Source: DATDSR01 sp038062165
GTDB taxonomy: Bacteria; Patescibacteriota; Minisyncoccia; Phycocordibacterales; DATDSR01
NCBI GenBank assembly: GCA_038062165.1
Contig: JBBTXQ010000041.1
Coordinates: 1-27,320, forward strand
DNA: 27,320 nucleotides
Reading direction: 5' to 3'
Position numbers and translations under genes: made by a program. Shown one piece after another: positions 24,621-27,320 of the stretch (the stretch's first letter is position 1; each line of letters starts with the position of its first letter). The notes under the pieces are model-generated. The model was not told where the DNA came from. It saw only the letters and a list, made by a program, of their open reading frames with translations, and searched no databases.

Positions 24621-24880
24621 TTTCTTCTGTATACCTTGCTTCTGTGTTCAACTCTATGTACGAGAATCACAGATTTCTCCTTCTGTATTTGATATACAAT
24701 TCTCCAATCACCTACTCTAAGTTTAATCAATCCAGCAAATTCACCGCGCAAAGATTCGTGGTACAACTCATTAAAACCAGATCTTAGCCACTGTATCTTA
24801 TTTAAGACTCTTAATCTAATTTTACCATCCAGTTTGATAAGGTCATTATGTGCAATCTTACTGAACTGTATTGACCACAT
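24617..24880 (-). CDS. RelE/ParE-family toxin
   Basis: An 87-residue protein with the RelE/ParE fold pattern: an opening beta strand (WSIQFSKIAHNDLIKL), two helices, then LRGEFAGLIKLRVGDWRIVYQI at 44-65 and the basic tail HRVEHRSKVYRR. RelE types cut ribosome-bound mRNA; ParE types poison gyrase; the sequence alone does not decide. It pairs with the antitoxin gene upstream (gap 7 bases) and its stop overlaps the smc start (ATGA). Confidence 0.88.
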   Translation of the reverse strand: MWSIQFSKIAHNDLIKLDGKIRLRVLNKIQWLRSGFNELYHESLRGEFAGLIKLRVGDWRIVYQIQKEKSVILVHRVEHRSKVYRRK

Positions 24881-24887
24881 TATTTAG

Positions 24888-25109
24888 TTATTTAAGATCG
24901 TACTGCTTCATCACCTCATCCAAAGATACGGACTTTTCTTTAGACTTGATGCTTTTACGTAACTTCTTCTTGAATGACTCTCGCAATTCAAGCCCAGCAT
25001 CTGGGTCATAATTAACATCCTCCAATTCAAGCACGCGATATACCTCTCTCCGAATTTCCTCTCGTATACGAGGTGTCAAAACATAATTATTTTTTGTTGC
25101 TGTTGCCAT
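24888..25109 (-). CDS. Putative antitoxin of the RelE/ParE-type pair
   Basis: A 73-residue, charged, helix-rich protein directly before the toxin gene. No DNA-binding family is certain; the C-terminus (SVSLDEVMKQYDLK) resembles the toxin-binding tail of RelB-like antitoxins. The call rests mainly on position and size. Upstream TAATAT lies seven bases before the ATG, so a private promoter is possible but has no good -35 box. Confidence 0.7.
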   Translation of the reverse strand: MATATKNNYVLTPRIREEIRREVYRVLELEDVNYDPDAGLELRESFKKKLRKSIKSKEKSVSLDEVMKQYDLK

Positions 25110-25128
25110 TCGCTTAATATTATCACAT

Positions 25129-25809
25129 CTAACTCATGACCGAAAGTGCTAGCTTCGCGGCTTCGGTTTCGGCTTCTTGTTTACTTTGGCCAGTGCCTTT
25201 GGCTATCAATTTAGTGCCAAAATATACACCTACGGTGAAGGTCTTGGCGTGATCTGGACCAACTTCTTTAATCGTTTTGTACACAGGAGTAACTCCTTCT
25301 GTATCTTGAGCTTTCTCTTGTAGTACACTCTTGGGATCCTGCCAGAGATTCTTAGCAACAACTTCGTCGGCCTTCTCAAGCAAGACCTCTTTCAGGAACT
25401 TTAGAGCTGGCTTATAACCCCCGTCAAGATAGATCGCGCCCACAAGTGCTTCGAATGCATTCGCTAAGATCACACCTCTTGCTCTACCTCTATCTTTCGC
25501 TTCGCCCTTTGAGAGTAACAAATGCGAGTCAATATCAAGCCCCTTTGCGACGCCCGCTAAACTGACAGTATTAACAAGCGCCGCGCGCACAGAGGTTAAT
25601 TTCCCCTCGCTCTTTTTGGGATACTTCTCATATAGATATTCTGTCGAGACTAGTTCGAGCACGGCATCGCCCAAGAACTCGAGCCGCTCGTTATGCGCGA
25701 GCTTGAAACTTTTGTTTTCGTTCAAATATGATCTATGAGTAAAAGCTTGGGTTAATAGATCAGAATTCCTAAACTTATATTTTATTTTTTCCTGAAATTT
25801 TTCCAGCAT
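25129..25809 (-). CDS. rnc: Ribonuclease III
   Basis: A 226-residue double-strand-specific RNase that processes rRNA and other RNAs. The signature ERLEFLGDAV is at 41-50 with E44 and D48; E120 in NAFEALVGAIYLDGG completes the catalytic set. A dsRNA-binding domain spans about 158-224 and ends with the typical KQEAETEAAKLAL. The frame is open to an ATG at 25848, but MLEKFQEKIKYKF from 25809 matches the family start and reduces the overlap with the upstream gene to 35 bases. In many bacteria rnc is next to smc; here a toxin-antitoxin pair lies between. Confidence 0.94.
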   Translation of the reverse strand: MLEKFQEKIKYKFRNSDLLTQAFTHRSYLNENKSFKLAHNERLEFLGDAVLELVSTEYLYEKYPKKSEGKLTSVRAALVNTVSLAGVAKGLDIDSHLLLSKGEAKDRGRARGVILANAFEALVGAIYLDGGYKPALKFLKEVLLEKADEVVAKNLWQDPKSVLQEKAQDTEGVTPVYKTIKEVGPDHAKTFTVGVYFGTKLIAKGTGQSKQEAETEAAKLALSVMS

Positions 25810-26737
25810 CCAATGTTTTAATACCTTTATCAATAATGGGCCGTACATCGGGGTACATTTTCAACCCTTCGACTTCGCTCAGGGTAAACCACTTAACGTC
25901 ATCAAGACCTCCTTTCTCTTCCTCGAGCTTGATACTAGCAGGATTACGGGCTTCTGCAAGGAAATAGGTCACGCGCTTGCGCATATTGCCAATCTCCGGA
26001 TCTGTGGCAATGTATTCGTTCATTCCCAACGTCTCTTTGAGAGTTATATCTAGGTTCATTTCCTCTTTGATCTCACGCACAACGGCAACCTCGGCACTCT
26101 CACCCTCGTTGCCCTCATCACCAACCTTGCCCTTACTAAGAGTCCAGTAACCGAAGACATCGTGAACGAGAGCAAGATTAGTATTCCCTTTGCTATCTTT
26201 GTTATAGACAACTGCTCCAACTAATTTTTTGAGTGGCAACTGTTCTTTCTCTTCAGAAGTCAGATCTTCTTTCTTTTTGTATTTGCGCTTGCGCTTAGGC
26301 TCTTCGTTTTTACCAGGCTCACCCATTTCTTTATAAATAGTGCCCAAAACGCCGTTAATAAATTTACCAGATCGCTCACCGCCGAAAGATTTGGCAAGTT
26401 CTATGGCCTCGTTAATCGCGACACGCGCGGGCACCTCATCCTTCTTAGCAAAGATCAATTCAAATAAACCTATCCTCAAAACGTTTCTGTCTACTAGGGG
26501 TGTCTGGAGTAGCGGCCAATCGCGAGCCGCTTTAGTAATTATTTCGTCTAGAGTTTCTCTCTTCTTTAAAACTCCTTTGGTTAGTCTGACTATAAAATCT
26601 TTTTCAGCTCCGTCCTCTCCAAATTCTAGAATATTGCGAGCAAGTATGGCGTCAATTTTATCTTTTTTGCCGTCATAAAAATCCCACTCGAATAGTGATT
26701 GTAGAGCAATCCCTCGTGAGAGATGTCTATGCGCCAT
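25775..26737 (-). CDS. nusB: NusB-Nudix fusion protein
   Basis: A 320-residue protein with two unrelated domains. Residues 3-138 are NusB (RGIALQSLFEWDF, DRNVLRIGLFEL, ARVAINEAIELAK, GKFINGVLGTI), the antitermination factor that binds BoxA RNA with S10. A Lys/Glu-rich linker (139-170) leads to a Nudix domain (171-310) whose box is slightly off consensus: two extra residues before E213, and N228 where Gly is expected, with R221, E222, E225 and E226 kept. The frame is unbroken. MAHRHLSRG at 26737 is chosen over the ATG at 26803, which would run into rpmF. Residues 285-291 lie on a common palindromic repeat. Confidence 0.9.
   Translation of the reverse strand: MAHRHLSRGIALQSLFEWDFYDGKKDKIDAILARNILEFGEDGAEKDFIVRLTKGVLKKRETLDEIITKAARDWPLLQTPLVDRNVLRIGLFELIFAKKDEVPARVAINEAIELAKSFGGERSGKFINGVLGTIYKEMGEPGKNEEPKRKRKYKKKEDLTSEEKEQLPLKKLVGAVVYNKDSKGNTNLALVHDVFGYWTLSKGKVGDEGNEGESAEVAVVREIKEEMNLDITLKETLGMNEYIATDPEIGNMRKRVTYFLAEARNPASIKLEEEKGGLDDVKWFTLSEVEGLKMYPDVRPIIDKGIKTLDAGKISGKNKI
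25865..25884. repeat. Short dispersed-repeat-like palindrome inside nusB-Nudix
   Basis: CCCTTCGACTTCGCTCAGGG, an imperfect palindrome I recall as a frequent dispersed repeat in many bacteria. Read on the minus strand it encodes TLSEVEG in the Nudix domain. Only one copy is present, and the encoded residues fit the domain, so this may be chance. Confidence 0.35.
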
Positions 26738-26753
26738 AAATTTTAAAAAGTAC

Positions 26754-26966
26754 TTATTTTCCTTTAGCTTTCTTTTCTTTTTTAGAAAGCCGAGCCAATA
26801 CATCTACAACAGTGCGGCCTTTATAAGTGCCGCAATTAGCGCACATTCTGTGGGCTAACTTCTCCAAGCCACACTTCTCGCACTTGCTCAAGCGCATCCC
26901 CGTAAGGGCATGGTGTGAGCGGCGATTAGCCGTGTGAGAACTTGTGTGTCGCATCCGTACTGACAT
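26754..26966 (-). CDS. rpmF: 50S ribosomal protein bL32
   Basis: A 70-residue large-subunit protein. The N-terminus MSVRMRHTSSHTANRRSH fits the bL32 start (MAVPKRRTS type), and a zinc ribbon with CEKC (29-32) and CANC (42-45) is intact, so this is the zinc-binding form. The C-terminal tail is Lys-rich. The NusB-Nudix gene follows by 16 bases. Confidence 0.95.
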   Translation of the reverse strand: MSVRMRHTSSHTANRRSHHALTGMRLSKCEKCGLEKLAHRMCANCGTYKGRTVVDVLARLSKKEKKAKGK

Positions 26967-26972
26967 AGTGAA

Positions 26973-27001
26973 ATACTACAAAATCGTAGCGCAAAATGCA
27001 A
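26973..27001 (-). promoter_or_regulatory. rpmF promoter, predicted leaderless
   Basis: TTGCAT (27001-26996) and TAGTAT (26978-26973) on the minus strand, 17 bases apart. The expected start coincides with the A of the ATG at 26966. Confidence 0.55.
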
Positions 27002-27016
27002 ATTACAAAAAGTAAA

Positions 27017-27043
27017 GAGGTCCTGCTTTCCTCGCAGGACCTC
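27017..27043 (-). terminator. Intrinsic terminator of the small gene at the right edge
   Basis: A perfect 10-bp stem (GAGGTCCTGC and its complement) with a 7-base loop; on the minus strand it is followed by TTTACTTTTTG. It lies 16 bases past the stop at 27059 and just before the rpmF promoter. Confidence 0.8.
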
Positions 27044-27058
27044 GGTAGGTTCGACTCA

Positions 27059-27283
27059 TTATTCACCTTGAGCCTCGTGTGATATGTGCCAACTCTGCGG
27101 GCGACCACTCTTGATTTGAGCTAATTCTTCCATCGCCCGATCTCCCTCTTCGAGTCTCCTCTTGATGAGCCTGAAGAGCCATATGCCTACTCTTAGGCCT
27201 CGTCTGTCGGCAGACATTGCCAGAATGAATCGAGATAGGCGGGACAGAAGAATTCCAGTTGTGTACTTCAAATCTTGATTCAT
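27059..27283 (-). CDS. Unrecognised small basic protein with strong Shine-Dalgarno
   Basis: A 74-residue protein with an Arg-rich amphipathic middle (LLSRLSRFILAMSADRRG and LFRLIKRRLEEGDRAMEEL); no family recognised and no clear membrane span. The start at 27283 is well supported: GGAGG eight bases before the ATG. Like the gene at 6868-7392 it has a strong Shine-Dalgarno, a hairpin terminator and raised GC (32 of 60 bases in 27121-27180). The leader continues past the window edge. Confidence 0.6.
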   Translation of the reverse strand: MNQDLKYTTGILLSRLSRFILAMSADRRGLRVGIWLFRLIKRRLEEGDRAMEELAQIKSGRPQSWHISHEAQGE

Positions 27284-27320
27284 ATCTTGATCCTCCCTGT
27301 CTGTTTCCTCTTATTTAAGT

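Overview
The window looks like chromosomal DNA from a bacterium with a small genome, most likely of the Candidate Phyla Radiation (Patescibacteria, Parcubacteria-like). This is inference, since there is no rRNA gene to place it. The reasons are very tightly packed or overlapping genes, shortened or rearranged housekeeping operons (rpsP-khpA-trmD without rimM or rplS), promoter-first genes with almost no 5' leader, a secreted peptidoglycan-binding-fold protein of a kind I associate with Parcubacteria, and a much reduced SMC protein. No tRNA, rRNA or CRISPR array was seen.

Region 1 (1-7392) is mostly cell envelope. It holds the start of a large secreted repeat protein (runs off the left edge), a cellulose-synthase-like GT2 glycosyltransferase coupled to a secreted peptidoglycan-binding-fold protein, a ZIP metal transporter, then on the + strand an anchored DsbA-like thiol oxidoreductase with a His-rich anchored protein, a two-helix membrane protein and a bPH2/DUF304 protein. 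After a convergent hairpin comes an unrecognised GC-rich membrane coiled-coil gene whose leader carries three tandem hairpins with one shared loop.

Region 2 (7571-17760) is a minus-strand cluster rpoB-rpoC-dnaG-rpoD-small membrane protein with gaps or overlaps of a few bases, behind a strong sigma70-type promoter.

Region 3 (17804-20381) is rpsP-khpA-trmD-Nudix followed by a REP-associated tyrosine transposase (RAYT) gene bracketed by palindromes; a third palindrome forms the 3' end of trmD. Region 4 (20438-22522) is rnr on the + strand, divergent from rpsP across a very compact double promoter. Region 5 (22539-27001) reads rpmF, a NusB-Nudix fusion, rnc, a toxin-antitoxin pair and a mini-SMC with a CxxC motif where the hinge should be. 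A small unrecognised gene with a strong Shine-Dalgarno sequence ends the window.

The main points for a second look are: (a) the three-hairpin leader at 7409-7483; (b) the hinge-less SMC with a zinc-hook-like CxxC; (c) a 53-base double-hairpin element inserted in frame in both dnaG and smc, plus other palindromes inside rnr and trmD; (d) the RAYT/REP locus; and (e) several promoters placed so that the mRNA should be leaderless.
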